From contig CM072811.1 in assembly GCA_037013495.1 (NCBI GenBank), positions 40,005,452-40,069,451 of the forward strand: a stretch of 64,000 bases of DNA. Direction: 5' to 3'. The notes below the pieces were generated by a model that saw nothing but the letters and a program-made list of their open reading frames with translations, searched no databases and was not told where the DNA came from. The first letter of the stretch is position 1, and every line of letters begins with the position of its first letter. Positions 45,621 through 59,530 of the stretch are shown here, piece by piece. The DNA is from Hippophae tibetana (lineage: Eukaryota > Streptophyta > Magnoliopsida > Rosales > Elaeagnaceae). The position numbers and the translations under genes were made by a program.

Positions 45621-48600
45621 TCCCTTACATATCTAAATTTGTTGTATAATATCACATAGATTTCAAACGAATGAAATGAATAGGCATTACAAAGTTTCAC
45701 TTCTTTTGTGCCTTTGGTAGAACTAGAATGTAATGTTAACAAATCATAAATGGAGCAAATTTCAGGTACCATATGCAAATGTATGTCACTACATATTTGT
45801 GAATTGTTTTACATATTACAAATCATAATATAAAGATTTCCATTTTCCAAATTTAATGAAAAGTTTTGCATTTTCATGTTAGGAAATACTTATATTTTCC
45901 CACCTCAAAACCCTATTTGTAGTATAATCCAAATATTCCCTATTTCTGCAGGAAATCCCCTAGTGGATGAATTGCATCAACAGTCGACATGAATGTGTTT
46001 CTAAGCCTCAGTTTGTTTTTTTCATTTGATTTTTACAAGCAGTGACTGAAAACTTTGCTCAATAAAATACACGTACGTATTCTTTTTGTTTCAAATAAAT
46101 TTATCTATTTACGTGTTAATTATATTTGCAATCAAACTGTAATTTGATGGCTTGACTCTTGAGTGGATGGATTTTGACATGTCTCTGTTTACGGGAGAAA
46201 ATAAGCCAGAATTGAAGTACTTGGGTTTAACTGAATTTTTATTTTTTTTCATTTCTTTCTATGCTACCCAAACCCCCCATTTTTTTTAAAAAAAAAAATA
46301 ACTATGATCATGCACTGAAAACCAGACTCCCATTTGAACGATGGGCAAGTGGATTAACTCTTTAAATCTTTCATTTAGTTCAGCTAAACGCTTTCTTTTC
46401 CCCTTTTCTTTCGCTACTAAGTTCATATAAACGCTTGCTTTATTTTTACTTGAAGCAATTTTTTTTAATTATTGTCTTGTTGACATGTCTCTTAGATAAC
46501 TAAAGCTCTTACATGCCTCCTTAATTGAATAATAAAATGCGTATAGCGTGGGAGAAGAGTTACCATATAACTTTTATACGTGATAATTATATCGTAATTA
46601 TAAGTAACGATTGAATACAAGTATGTGTGTTAAATTTGCATTTATTAATAAAATACATATTATTTATTATGGTAAATAGTCTTTTTCTGAGAGTACGGTA
46701 GTCTAACTGTCAAGCATAATATTATGGTCTTCTGTTATAAGCTTTTCACGTGATAATGGATCTTTAGTTAGAGAGGCTATGATGTTATAATAGATAGAAG
46801 AGGTGTGCTGATTACTTTTCTGTTGATTCTTCATTTTGCCCACTAAAATTGTTGACAGTCCCAAATCCCCAAGTTAAGGTTTTTGAAAACACTCACACAA
46901 ATGCTTCCGACCACATAACTAAAAGGATTCAAATATGGCTCGTTTTATGAAGAGTAATATTAGGGGCGGACGGAACCCTTTTTAAAAAAAATAGCTATTA
47001 TATTTTATTTAGATAAACTAACAAATATAACCTCAAATTATTATAAAAATTATTTTTTCATAATTTAATGATATATTTATTAGTTTATCTTATAATAAAT
47101 TATTTATCATTTTAATTTGTGATATCGATACACATGTTCTATTTTTACTTTTAGTTTAATAAATTTGATAAAAAAAATTAAATTTATTAATAAATTTAAT
47201 TCAAAATCACCTCGTTTGTAACTATGTTAGCATAATTTAACATTAAAATTACTCATAATAATTAATTTGATTGTTATTCGTAGTTAATGAAGTTAAATTT
47301 CTTCCTATATTTTTTACCAAATAAGTAAAGTTTTTTGATAATATGAAATCAAAATGATAAACACTTACATTATATATACATCTTTATGAGTATCATATCA
47401 ATAGATACATGCAATGTTTCTATTCCTACTTAAATCTTGCATTGATTAAAAAATAATTAAAATTTTAATGAATAATTTAATTATCACATTCTCATCATGA
47501 TGCTAAAACTTACTCTAAATAAGTGATTTTCAATAACTTGTTATCACCTGGTTCACATAATTGGTATAAGAACTTTTAGGGAAAATAATAGTTAAAATCT
47601 ATTATCTTTAATAAAAGTGTATTTTAGTTCCATAAATATTAGGTGAGATAACATAAATATGTTACCTTTATAAAAATAAAAACAAAAATCTATTTTGAAA
47701 AATAATGGTCATGTGTTGTCCTATTTTTGAATTAGAGAAGTAAGATAATACAAATTCGTTACTTTACAAAATAGATTTATATGATTTTTTTATAAAGATA
47801 GTAGATTTATACTATTATATTTAATAAATACGAATCTAAAGTAAATTCTTATTAAAGATAACAAAAGCAGACAATTTTTCATCCTATTTGTTATTCTATT
47901 AATCATAAAAGTTGTATTATTAACAAAAAATCATGTGATTTGCGCGTAAAAATATACATCATATAATATAATTTTTTAAAATTAAGAGAATTTTATCGAT
48001 AGAAAAATTATGCATATATTGAACTGAGGAAAAAAAATGGAATATATTTAGTTCATATATATTAATATATCAAAAGAAAATAAAATAAAATATGTGTTTA
48101 TAATAATTAAAAATATATATAATAAATAAAATATTTATAATTTAATCTCTAAACATTAATTTTTTTAATAATTTAGTCTATATTTTTAAAGATTTTTATA
48201 AATTAGTTTTTTATAATATAAAATAGTTCAATTTATTAATTTTATTACTCATTCACATGTTAAAGTTGAAAATATCATGTTACTTTTATTAAAATTATAC
48301 TCTAAACCATTTTTAGGAAATAAAAAATAAAAATTTATTACTTTATTACTTGTAATTTGAGATAAATACTAAAAATATTCATTCATTATAAGTATTTTAA
48401 ATCATTCTTTAGTTTGTAAGCTTACATGTATAGCTCTTTACTTTTATGTGAATTTCTTATTTATTTTTACAATTTTTATATCTTTATATTATTAAAAGAA
48501 AATAAAAGAAGTATCTCGTAGTGTAATTAACATATCTTTATATTTAAATTCATAGAAAGAAAAATGGTTCAATGTAATAGCTAGCATATTAATACAAAAT

Positions 48601-48795
48601 AAAAGAATTAATGAAATGCAAAAAAGTTGTTTGATAATATTTTTAGTTTACTTATTTTTTTCATTTTAAAGTTAGAAGAGTTACTAATATAATCATTTAA
48701 TAATAAAATCTTAATACAAACTTTGTTAATAGTAACAATTTTTTTAATGAAATTAATGATATGAATTAGAACTTATAATTACAATAAAAAATTAT
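45621..48795. other. AT-rich, mostly featureless
   Basis: A possible last host exon lies at 45952-45992 (acceptor tttctgcag, frame NPLVDELHQQST then TGA, AATAAA at 46061-46066). If real it would belong to the exon-like blocks at 37390-42693, with the second copia between. The rest, 46070-48795, is AT-rich with homopolymers (46281-46301) and no repeat or coding pattern that I can name. Confidence 0.35.
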
Positions 48796-50688
48796 TGAAG
48801 ATTCTCATACGCATGAATAATTATACAAAAGTCAATCTTTCTTTCAATTCAAATAGGTAACTGGAACATATATAAGAGGTGAAAACGTTAACCTATAAAA
48901 TCTTTTCGTAAGTTCTATATCAATTCAGCCAAGATGACCTCACAACATGAATTAAGCAATTAATACAGTGAAATTACAAAACAACATTCTCAATTCAACA
49001 CACAACAAATATAACTAGCAAATATAAAAATGATAATATGCAAAAACACTCTAGTGACAGTGTGCCACATAGGCTTCTGTCCAGACTAGTAATATACATA
49101 CATAGCAAACAATACATTGTTTATGATATAGGCACACATATCAAAAAGTTAAAAGGATTTTCAATCACTTCGAAACCTCGTATATGAGAACATATTTGGT
49201 AAATGATGGTTGTACATTCACAGTATGCAATCAAACATACATAGCAAACTCTAATAAAGAGTTTGACACATGGTACACTTCTAGGATAAAGAGATACATA
49301 CTCCTTAGAGACTCACACTAAACTCGCATGCAGATAAAAATACATGTTATAATAACACATAATCTAATCATGTATGACTACAAATAAGGAGTCCAAGACT
49401 TGATACACAATCAGGTTAAGAAGATATTGACTTCTTAAAGACTCAACCCAAACAGGCAAACGATAGAGAGATAAACTCATATCAAATAATCACAAACCTA
49501 TAGTATAAAGTAGAAGCAATATTCAAGAGTTAAAAAGCTATCAATAAATAAAAGTGTTTTAATCATAGTTTAAACTTCATTATGTAGAAACATACGACAT
49601 TTAAACTATGATTGTACTAACCATACATTAAAGCATGCACAATACAAAATATAATGAGGTAAACTCACATAGAGACTCTATCTATATGGTAACATCCTTG
49701 AGTTATTTAAGGCAACCACTTAATAACAAACAATTCATTAAACATTAAAAACAATTACAACTCTAAAAGAAATAAAAAAACTATTACTTCTATCGACCCT
49801 GGCCTTTGTTCAAATTGTCTATTATTGCTTTTGCTTCTTGCTTTCGCAACAACCTAGTTTGACTCATGAACTTAGCTCTCCTCCAAAGCCTACACCACTC
49901 AAAGTAGTGTGATCAATAACTAGAAATATAACAACTCACACTCTTAAGGGCCACCCTAAAACTCAAACACCCTATCTTTTATTACACATAGGAAGAGATA
50001 TTAGAACTCAAAGCATTTAACTTAGCTCACTCTCACAAAGAAGTTCTCACAACATCGATAAAATAGTCTTAAATATTCACAGCTTAATAACACTATTTTA
50101 CTCTAACTAGCAAACACTATCTTGAGTACTCATAACTCACAAGCACGATTTTGCTCACACAATCACAAATCACTAATATTGAACAACATTCAAGGTATTA
50201 GTGATCTGAAAATTAAAAAAAATGTGAATTTGACAAAGCTCTGTCGCATTTTTTTAGATATCAAATAAAAAGAAATTGAGGTATTTATAAAGCCTCGAAA
50301 CACTACCTCGCCAGCCACCTTGCCAAAGGTATAGGCGATGGTGGTGCCAAGCTTAGTGGTGAGGTGATAAAAATCACATTTTTCATTTCTAAAAATTGTC
50401 GAGTAATTTTTATAAATACCCACATTCAAAATGAATTAAAAACAAGAGCAAAAATGTCAAATCAATTGCACACTTGCTCGTCGAAAACCAATACTCCACC
50501 TAGTATGCACACTACAAAAACCAACCACATAATGTGTGTAAACATACTCATGTACAAAGTGTGTCTAACTATATACGTATGTGCATTACTGATTCATATT
50601 AACCAATATTATACAAAGAAGGACAAATACACTAAGTAAGAGAGCATCTACACAGAGAAAAAACAACATAACATAAAAATAGCACACA
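48796..50688 (-). repeat. 3' LTR of LARD-like element
   Basis: Promoter TATAAATA on the minus strand at about 50279-50290 (plus tatttataaagcc). Long AT-rich part with internal similarity to 52652-54531 from start to about 50640; the last 40 bases are poorly conserved. Confidence 0.8.
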
Positions 50689-52651
50689 TAGGACTCCCCC
50701 TAAAAGTATGCATGTGAGGCAATAAACATATTATGCATTATACTCTCAACACTCCCATAAAATAGAAGCATCTACACAGAGTAAAAAACAAATAATAGAG
50801 AATAAGGGAAGCAAACTAAGCATGTTCAAAGAACTAAAGGGTCATTAGAGATTAAACAATACATTCAATGTAAATATCCATAAGGCCATCAATCCATGAT
50901 GCATTCATGTAAGGGTATGAATTTTTTATGACATGCTCTGTGTGTGATATGCTAAACTTCATATGTCCACTTTTAGCCTCAATCTCCATTAATGTAGGTG
51001 CAAGCTTGAAAGAAATCAATAGGTCTTTTAAAGCTTGTAATGAAAAGAAAAGGATTGGATAGAAGATAAAAGATATTAAAGTTTAGGCACATCTTTAGTA
51101 GATCAAAACTTCTACCTTAAGCAATGATCTCACAACCATAAGTAGTAAACTTTTAAATTTAGGTTCTGTTCCTTCTACTTCTCTAATTTCAAAAACTCAC
51201 ATTCCCTTACATGAGATCTTTTTTTTCTTTTACATCTTAGCATACATTTGTTGATATCTCTCTTTTTCTTTTTGTTTCTTTTCTTTTTCTTTTTCTTTAA
51301 ACGTGATGGTAACACAAAAAATCCCAAAACAAATAGGTTCAATAGTTAAAAAAAATTGAAACTCAACTAAAGGTGTGCAAGGTAAGTAGGATTTATCATT
51401 TGAGCTAAGCGAGTAGGTGCAAAGAAATAAAAAAATAACGTAAAGGCTCAAGAGGGGAGACTGAGTATAAGAAAACATCGGTGGCAAGAAATGATCAAGC
51501 GATTCAAAGATTACCTAGGATTTTATCTCAAGAGACACTAAAAGTGGATTCTATAGCTTGATAGAGACGTACAAATCATCAAAGCAAGAAATCCATACAA
51601 CTTCTCAAAATAACTATACAAATTCATTAAGTAATGGCATGTGCAAGAAAAAGTTCATTTCAAATAAAAAAAAATAGCCATACAAACACTCAATGAATAC
51701 AAATGTCAAAACGATCACATTTCAATCCAAGTTGAATGCATTCAAACCAAATATCATCAATGGTCCCTATTAAGTTCACTTTACATGTAGAAAGTTAGCT
51801 AAATAGTAAAGGGAGATAACCAAGTAGAGAATCAATAGTCAAGAGAGAAGACACCGATGAGACATGCTTAGACAAAGTCAACAACCCAAGCACCAGGAAT
51901 GCCAACTAAATACATAAGTCTATTCATAATAATGTATGAAATTCAAGAGTCCTAAAGATAGATAAATAATCTTTATGACATACAGATACACAAGGAAAAC
52001 CTAAACAAGCATAGAACAAAGAAACACACATGTACTAAAAATAGTAACATACTATAGTTTTTCTCCAAAATCACGTCTAAAGCACAAGAAAAGGAAGAGC
52101 AATAATCGACAGGAGACAAATAATGAGCCAACACTCAACATACTAGGTACAAGAAAGAATGACCTAGTAAAATAGTGAGATATGTTCTATATGACATGGC
52201 ATATGAATGACAAGCCTACAAAAAGCAAAATTCTAATACTTTGATGTTATATGATGAGAACATATGACTTGATGCTCATACAAACAACCATAGAGGAAGA
52301 AGCAAGCAGTAAGAAAGGCAAACACACATAAAAATCATGTCAAAGCAACTAGCAAGGAAGAAAACTAGTAAAAGATCAAATAGTCAGTTATAGAAACAGG
52401 TAAAGTAATTAACATACTATGCACGACAAAGAAGCAAAGAGAGAGAAAGAGATATGCATGAATAAGTAAACAAGGAACATGTTGACAAAAAAAAGTTCAT
52501 GGAGATAAACAAGCTCATAGAACAACAAAAGCCCATACCATTGGTGACACAGGACACAAACATACAAGGTGTGTGTATGTGTAGATATAGATCTAAAATC
52601 GAGCACTCAGATGGCTAAGCCTAAATGGGGGTGACCTACTCTGATAGCAAT
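50689..52651 (-). other. Interior of LARD-like element
   Basis: Non-coding. Polypurine tract at 50691-50705, a repeated agcatctacacagag motif (50643 and 50767), and a 40-bp polypyrimidine run of TTTCTTTTT type at about 51258-51300. Primer-site complement at 52638-52648. No gag or pol remnant seen in any frame; movement would require proteins from another element. Confidence 0.75.
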
Positions 52652-54531
52652 TGAAGATTCCTATACGTAGGAACAATTACATGAAGGTTAATTACTCTTC
52701 CAATTCAAATAGGTAATCGGGACCTACGAGGGGTGAAAATACCAACCCATGGAATATTTTTCAAGCTATATATCAATTCAGCCAAGCAGGCCTCACAACA
52801 TGAATTAAGTAATTAACACAATAGATATACAAAACAACATACTCAATTTAACACAGAATAAATACAATTAGCATATACAAAAACAATAATCTACAGAATA
52901 CACACTAGTGACGATGTACCTCACAGGCTCTTGTCCAGACTAGCAATATGCATACATAGTAAACAATACACAGCTTGTGATACAGATAAACATATCAAAA
53001 AGCTAAAAGCATTTTCAAACACTTTAAGATCTCATATATAGGAAAATATTCAATAAATAATTATTGTACTTTCACAATATGCAATCAAACATATGTAGCA
53101 AACCATAATAAAGAGTTTGACACTTGGTACACTTCAAGACTAAGGAGATACAGACTACTTAGAGTCTTACACCAAACTTGCATGCAAATAAAAATGTAGA
53201 TTATACTAGCACACAATTTAATCATTCATGACTACAAAAAAGAAGTCCAAGATCCAATACATAATCATGTTAATGATAAATTTACTCCTTAAGGACTCAA
53301 CCCAAACAGGAAAACAACAAAGAGATAAACTTATGACAAATAATCACAGACAGATAATATAAAGTATAAGCAATATTCAAGAGTAAAAAAGTTGGCAAAA
53401 ATAATAAAATCTTTCTAATCAAAGTTTAAACTTTAGTACGTAGAAACATATATCATGTAAACCCTAATTGTACTAACCATATATTAAAGTGTGCACAACA
53501 CCAGATATAATAAGCTAAACCTATATAGAGACCATATCTATGTGATAACATCCTAGGACGTAAGGCAACCAATCAACAACAAATAATTCACTAAACAATA
53601 AAAACATTTACAACTTTCAAAGAAATAAAACCACTATTACCTCTATCAATCGATACCTCTGTTCGAACTACCTATTACTACTTTTGTTTGTTTCTTATAC
53701 AATGACCTGGTTCGAATCATAAACTCAGATCTCGTTCAAAGCCCACACATCTAAAGTAATGTGATCAGTAACCACAGATCAGTAACCAAAAGTGTGACAA
53801 CTCAAAATTCTGAGGACCACTTCAAGCTCAAACACCTTATTTCTTATTGCACACAACAAGAGATATAAGAGTTTAAAGTATTTAACTTAACTTACTCTCA
53901 CAAAGAAGTTCTCACAACATTAATAAAATAATCTGAAGCACTCAGCTTAAGAATTATATTGTACTCTAACTAGAAAACATCATCTTGAGTACTCATAACT
54001 CAAAAGCATGGCTTTGCTCACAGAATTATGAATCACTAATACCGAACAACACATAAGGTATTAGTGATCCAAAAACAGAAAAATGAGATGTCAATTTGAT
54101 AGAGCTCTGCCTTATTCTTTTGGATACCAAATAAGAAAAAATTGGGGTATTTATAGAGCCTTAGATGGTCGTCTCGTCAGCCACCTTGCCGAAGGTGGTG
54201 GTTGGCCAGGGTGGTGGTGAAGTGCTAAAAATCACATTTTTTGTTTCCAAATATTGTCGAGTAATTTTCATAAATATCTATAACCGAAACGAACCAAATA
54301 CAAGCAAAAATTTCAACTCGCTTATCGAAAACCTATACTCCACCTAGCATACACACTACGAAAACAAACCTCATAATGTGTATAAACATGCTTACATACA
54401 GAGTATTGCTAACCATGTTTATGTGTGTGTTACTGATTCATAGTAACTAAGTCAACACAGATAAAGACAAATACACTAAATAAGAATAAAACATATACCA
54501 TGTTTTGAAACACGAGTACAACAAAACTACA
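52652..54531 (-). repeat. 5' LTR of LARD-like element
   Basis: Same layout as the left LTR. The TATA box is conserved on the minus strand at about 54147-54157 (plus gtatttatagagcc). The right end lies at actaca, followed by ATTAT. Confidence 0.8.
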
Positions 54532-55030
54532 ATTATAATCATTAATTTATATCTAAAAACTAATTTTGATTTTACTTTTAATCATAATAATAATAGAGTT
54601 AAAACGTATCTCATGATAATAGAAGTAATGTAAGAGGCACGATAATTACTCATTTTTATTAATTCGTCAACCAATAGTTTAGTTCTTGTGCTATGTTTTT
54701 GAAGTTTACTATGTACATATAAAGATAATTTCACCACCAGTCCACAAATCATAAGCTTTTATGCTAATAACTCATTAAAAACAAAGTTGCATATGAGAAA
54801 TAATTTGGAATGTTTATGATGAAATTCTTGATTTTGGTGAATGAATAAGAGAATTGGAATTATTAACTTCTATCTATAATAATAAACTAACAAGTTACAA
54901 AAGAGAGAATAAAAGAAGATAGATCAATACTTGTTTCCTATTCAAAGATGATATTTTACAACTAAAAGCATAAAAAATCAATGAAATGAATCAATTCATG
55001 AGAAAATAAAATTGTAGAAAATAGCAACAA

Positions 55031-55048
55031 AGAGAGAGAGAGAGAGAG
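55031..55048. repeat. (AG)9 microsatellite
   Basis: Perfect AG dinucleotide run of 18 bases. Confidence 0.9.
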
Positions 55049-57156
55049 TTTATAAAGAGATTCGTTTGACCCTGTTTTAACTTAATTGTTATTTGAATAA
55101 GTACAAGTTTTAAATTTAAGAAATACATATATATAAAATATAAAATGAGAGTTATAATTTTTACAAACATGAATACAGTTTGTGCCTCTAAGCTCTTCTT
55201 TCCTTTTATTCGAGGTAATATATTTCTATTTCCTTGCAAATGTGTATAATTAGAAACTGAAAAAAAAAATGATAAGATACAAACGGTAGAATGAAAGAAA
55301 AAAAAGACTTTAATGCATTAGAAATGAACATGAAGCATTTTAAAGTGAGGAATATATATATTTATTTTATAAGAACATAAATGATTCACTGTTGTTGCTA
55401 GCATATTAATACTGATACATAATAAATAAATTAAAGGAATGTAAAAGGTTACCCATTGATAATATTTAAGTTTAATTATCGATATCATTTTAAAATTGGA
55501 GGAGTTATGAATATAATTATTTAATAATAAAAACCTAATACTAACTTTGATAATAATAATATATTTTTAATGAAATTAATGATATGAGTTACAACTTACA
55601 CAATTACAATTTAAAGAATTATAGTCATTAGTTTGTATATAAAAACTAATTAAGATTAATCTTTTACTAGAAAATTATAATAGAGAGTTATAAAATATTA
55701 ATTTGTGTGGTATTAAAGACTTTTCATTTGTGGTATTAATGATTTTTCATTTGTCAATAAATGAAAAAAAAAAATAGAGTTACAAAATGGACTACAAGAA
55801 ATAATATTTGTTTAAACTTTGATTTGAATGATATGTTAACTTAGATGGTATTATTGTCTTCTTTTTTTTAAATTATTTGAATGATATTTTAATTTAGTTG
55901 GTATTATTGAGTTTTTTTCTATTTGAATGATATATTATTTTGGGTGGTATTATTGACTTTTCATTTGTCAATAAATAAATAAAAAATGGAGTTACAAAAT
56001 ATAATATAAAAAATTATATATTTTTTAAAAAAAATTATTTAAATGATATATTAACTTTTACTAATCAATTCTAATTTTAATGTAATTTTCAGTGAATTTC
56101 AAAGGTTTAAATGTTTAGGTAACTATTGAAAAAAAAGATTAAAGATTTTTGGTTTAATGAGTTTTGAGCTTTTGTAGTTAATTGTAATGATTTCTCAAAA
56201 TTATTATAAAGGGATCTACATACTCTCGTTATGTCATACAATAAATATTTTAAATTATAGCAATTAAAATACTATAGCACAAATATACTATCAAAATTTT
56301 ATATTTACTAATAAATATTTTATATTTAATTTAGATGAATAGAAATTGTTTTAGACATGACTAATGAGAATTAATAAATTTTGAGGCTAAAATTGTCTTA
56401 TAATAAAAATTAAGAATAAGTAAAGCAAATTAAAGGAATTAAAAACAAAGAAAAACTTTAAATAATTATAAGAAGCTGATTGAAGAATTAATGTAATTAT
56501 TAATTAATTAATTTAAGCTATATTTAATTAATAAATGATGGTAGGTTTATAATTTTTATAAAAATAAGTGTAATTTTGTAGTATTTTTTTGTTTTTAAAA
56601 AGAACTTGCTTTTTTTTTTGGATAATCATATTTGCATGTACGTTTTCTTTTAAAGTGGGTTTCGTCCCTGGCCCAAATAAAGACTAAAGGCCCATTATTT
56701 CTATAACACGTATTTTACTCTCACTAGCATAAAATAAGTGCATTTCAAATAAGATTACAAGTGTTATCAATAATATTTAAAAATTCGATCAAATAACATA
56801 TTAAAGTTAATTAATATTAATTTTTTTTTATAATATGTCCCATGAAGGAACTCATTAGATTATGGTGTTATATAAAATATGCACATATAATTTTTGCATG
56901 ACTAGGCAGACGTACAAGTACAAAAACATAATATCATTTTGCATATTATTTACGTTAATAGTTTAATAAATATGTACATAGTCTTATGTAAAAGTATTTC
57001 ACAAATATTTAAAAAAAACTGCATGTAATTTCCTTTTTTTCTCAAAATAAAGGTACATGTTAAAATTTGTGTTATAATATAATCAATATTAAGATTAGAG
57101 AGAATAAAACAAAATCATAATGAATTTCATTTCAAAAATCAATTTTTTACAAATAA

Positions 57157-57162
<6 letters not shown>

Positions 57163-57220
<58 letters not shown>
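57163..57220. repeat. (AT)29 microsatellite
   Basis: Perfect AT dinucleotide run of 58 bases, likely length-variable. Confidence 0.95.
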
Positions 57221-57222
<2 letters not shown>

Positions 57223-59487
57223 CAGTAGAAAATAGTAAAAGTGATGATATAAAAATCCACTCATGTAGTTTCATATTTTTTCCTATAATATTAACTTCTT
57301 ATTTTTTCTCACAAATGAAATTATAAATTATAAAAAAAAATTGATTTTAATAGTTAGGATATTATTAGCAATTTTTTCATATAAAAGAGTGATATGAGAA
57401 TTAAGAATCTTTTCACTGTAAGTCAATCAATTCTAATTCAACATTCATCCTATTTATATATAATATTTATATATAATGTGAACTTTATCTCAAGTTAAAT
57501 CATCATTTTTATCTTAATTATTGATTGTTTAGAATATTTGACTTACTACATTAATTAAATAATAATATAATAACTAAATAAAGTATGTCTCATTTTCTCA
57601 AAATATATATTAAATAACTTTAAATACTTGAATTTTATTGACAAAAGATAATAAAATTACATGATAACAAAACAATTCTAATTTTATAATACCCAATATA
57701 TGATGCATTTATTTTACCATGTCACCTCTTTACATTGTGAAATATAATGCAAAAACTCACATTAAGACATGAATTTTTATTATAAAAGGAATATCATATT
57801 TATACAAATAATAAAAAAGATATATTTATGTGTTTATATTTTGATTTCTTGTATGAAATATCATACTTGAAAAAAAATTAAAATTTTAGCACGTAAAACA
57901 AATAACACCATTCAGCAACAAAAATTACAAAAATCACAAGAAGATATGAGCTTTATGACACTTACAAAATTAGAAAAATTACAAAAACAATTAACATTTA
58001 GTTGTTATAATGTTGAACTACAATATCTCCCATTTATTATAAGATATATAAAATCTTACCTTATTTTTCTCCCTATTTCATATGAACTTTGTGTAAATCA
58101 GTTTTTTTCTTATCAAATTCCAATACAATTAAATCTTATTTTATTATTATTTATTTATTTTGGTTCACAATATCAATGTTAAGAATTTAAAAAGATAATA
58201 TATAGAGAACATAGCCATGGAAGAGGACAAGACCTATCATAATTGTTGCAATATTATATTAGGAAGGTTATGAGTTTGTGAATAGTGAGATATGAAAAGC
58301 CTTAGTTGTTTATAATATGTTTTTAAATTCTTTTGTATTATTTAAAAGTTAATGAAATAAAGATTTGTTTTCTTTCTACATAAGTCAAGTCACAAATAAG
58401 AGTTTATTCATATTATTGATTGTCTTATATTAATATCATGATATATGTTTGTGAATATTGATTCAAATATCAGAATATCTACGTCAATATAAAAAAAATA
58501 GTAATTGATTGTTATTAATGCTTTTGACAAGTAATACAAAGAGTTAATATTCTGCTTAAAAAAGTTAATACGAATAAGTTTTTTAAGTGTTCGAACAATT
58601 ATATTTGTAATTAAATAAATATTAAAATAAGGTCTAAAATATGTCCAACTAAACTTATAATTAAACATATAATTAGAAATAAAAATAATTAAAAATATGT
58701 AATAAATTTTATGCGATGTTATAAATGTTATTTTCTTTAATCTCTTTTACTTAATGACAAAACTTTACTAAAAAGTATATTAATTATCATTATTTTTATA
58801 TACATTGATATTTTAATATTATTATTTGGTGTGAGTTAAAAATTTTAATTTTAACGTTTTTATATTACAATTTATACAATTTTAAGTATTATTATTAACA
58901 TTTTAATATTTATATAGGATAACCAATCAAAATTTATACAATTAATTTATATCCAAGAAAAAAAATATGAAAAATCATATATTGATAAAAATACTTTATA
59001 GAGATAAAATTATTTAAATTTAAAATTTAAAGATAATATAATATTATTTTCACCAAAACTCAACCTGCTCTTTTATAATGATATAAGATTCAGGAATTAT
59101 GATAGCCTATATTCCATCAAAAAAATGTTACTGTTTTATGAATGATAAGGTGCTTAAAGATAAATGTTTATTCAAATAATTTTTATGTTAAGTCATTTAT
59201 CATAATTATTTACAAATTAAAAAATAATTTATTTATTTTATATAATATTAACAAATAATATGTGAAAAAAGTTAAAAGTTGTAAGATAAAATATGTTAAT
59301 TTAGTCTATTTATTTATGGGTTTTAATCTCTTAATATATCAAGATATAGAATTTTTGTATAAAAAGTGTATTTTAATATTAAAATTAAAATATATGATTT
59401 TAAATAATTATGAAATTAAAGTGATTATTTTTAATAATAATAATAATATTAAATATATTTATTTCTTATAATAAAAAAATTTATGAT

Positions 59488-59491
<4 letters not shown>

Positions 59492-59525
<34 letters not shown>
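59492..59525. repeat. (AT)17 microsatellite
   Basis: Perfect AT dinucleotide run of 34 bases. Confidence 0.95.

Positions 59526-59530
<5 letters not shown>

Larger units (their letters stand above)
48796..54531 (-). mobile_element. LARD-like non-coding LTR retrotransposon
   Basis: 5736 bp, with LTRs 48796-50688 and 52652-54531 (about 1.89 and 1.88 kb) both starting TGAAGATTC and ending in CA, flanked by ATTAT at 48791-48795 and 54532-54536. A polypurine-tract complement (ggactccccct) follows the left LTR. A primer-site complement (ctctgatagca) precedes the right LTR, so the element reads on the minus strand. The 1.96-kb interior has no coding potential. LTRs differ a lot by eye, largely by transitions and small indels, so it is old. 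Confidence 0.8.

Noticed and set aside
50190..50639. Open frames in the left long LTR
   Set aside because: They are not conserved in the right LTR copy at 54000-54480, so they are not coding.
51230..51487. 85-codon minus-strand open frame in the LARD interior
   Set aside because: Its Lys/Glu-rich end is the translated polypyrimidine run; no gag or pol similarity.
57120..57326. Open frame with alternating Ile-Tyr
   Set aside because: Translation of the (AT)29 microsatellite.
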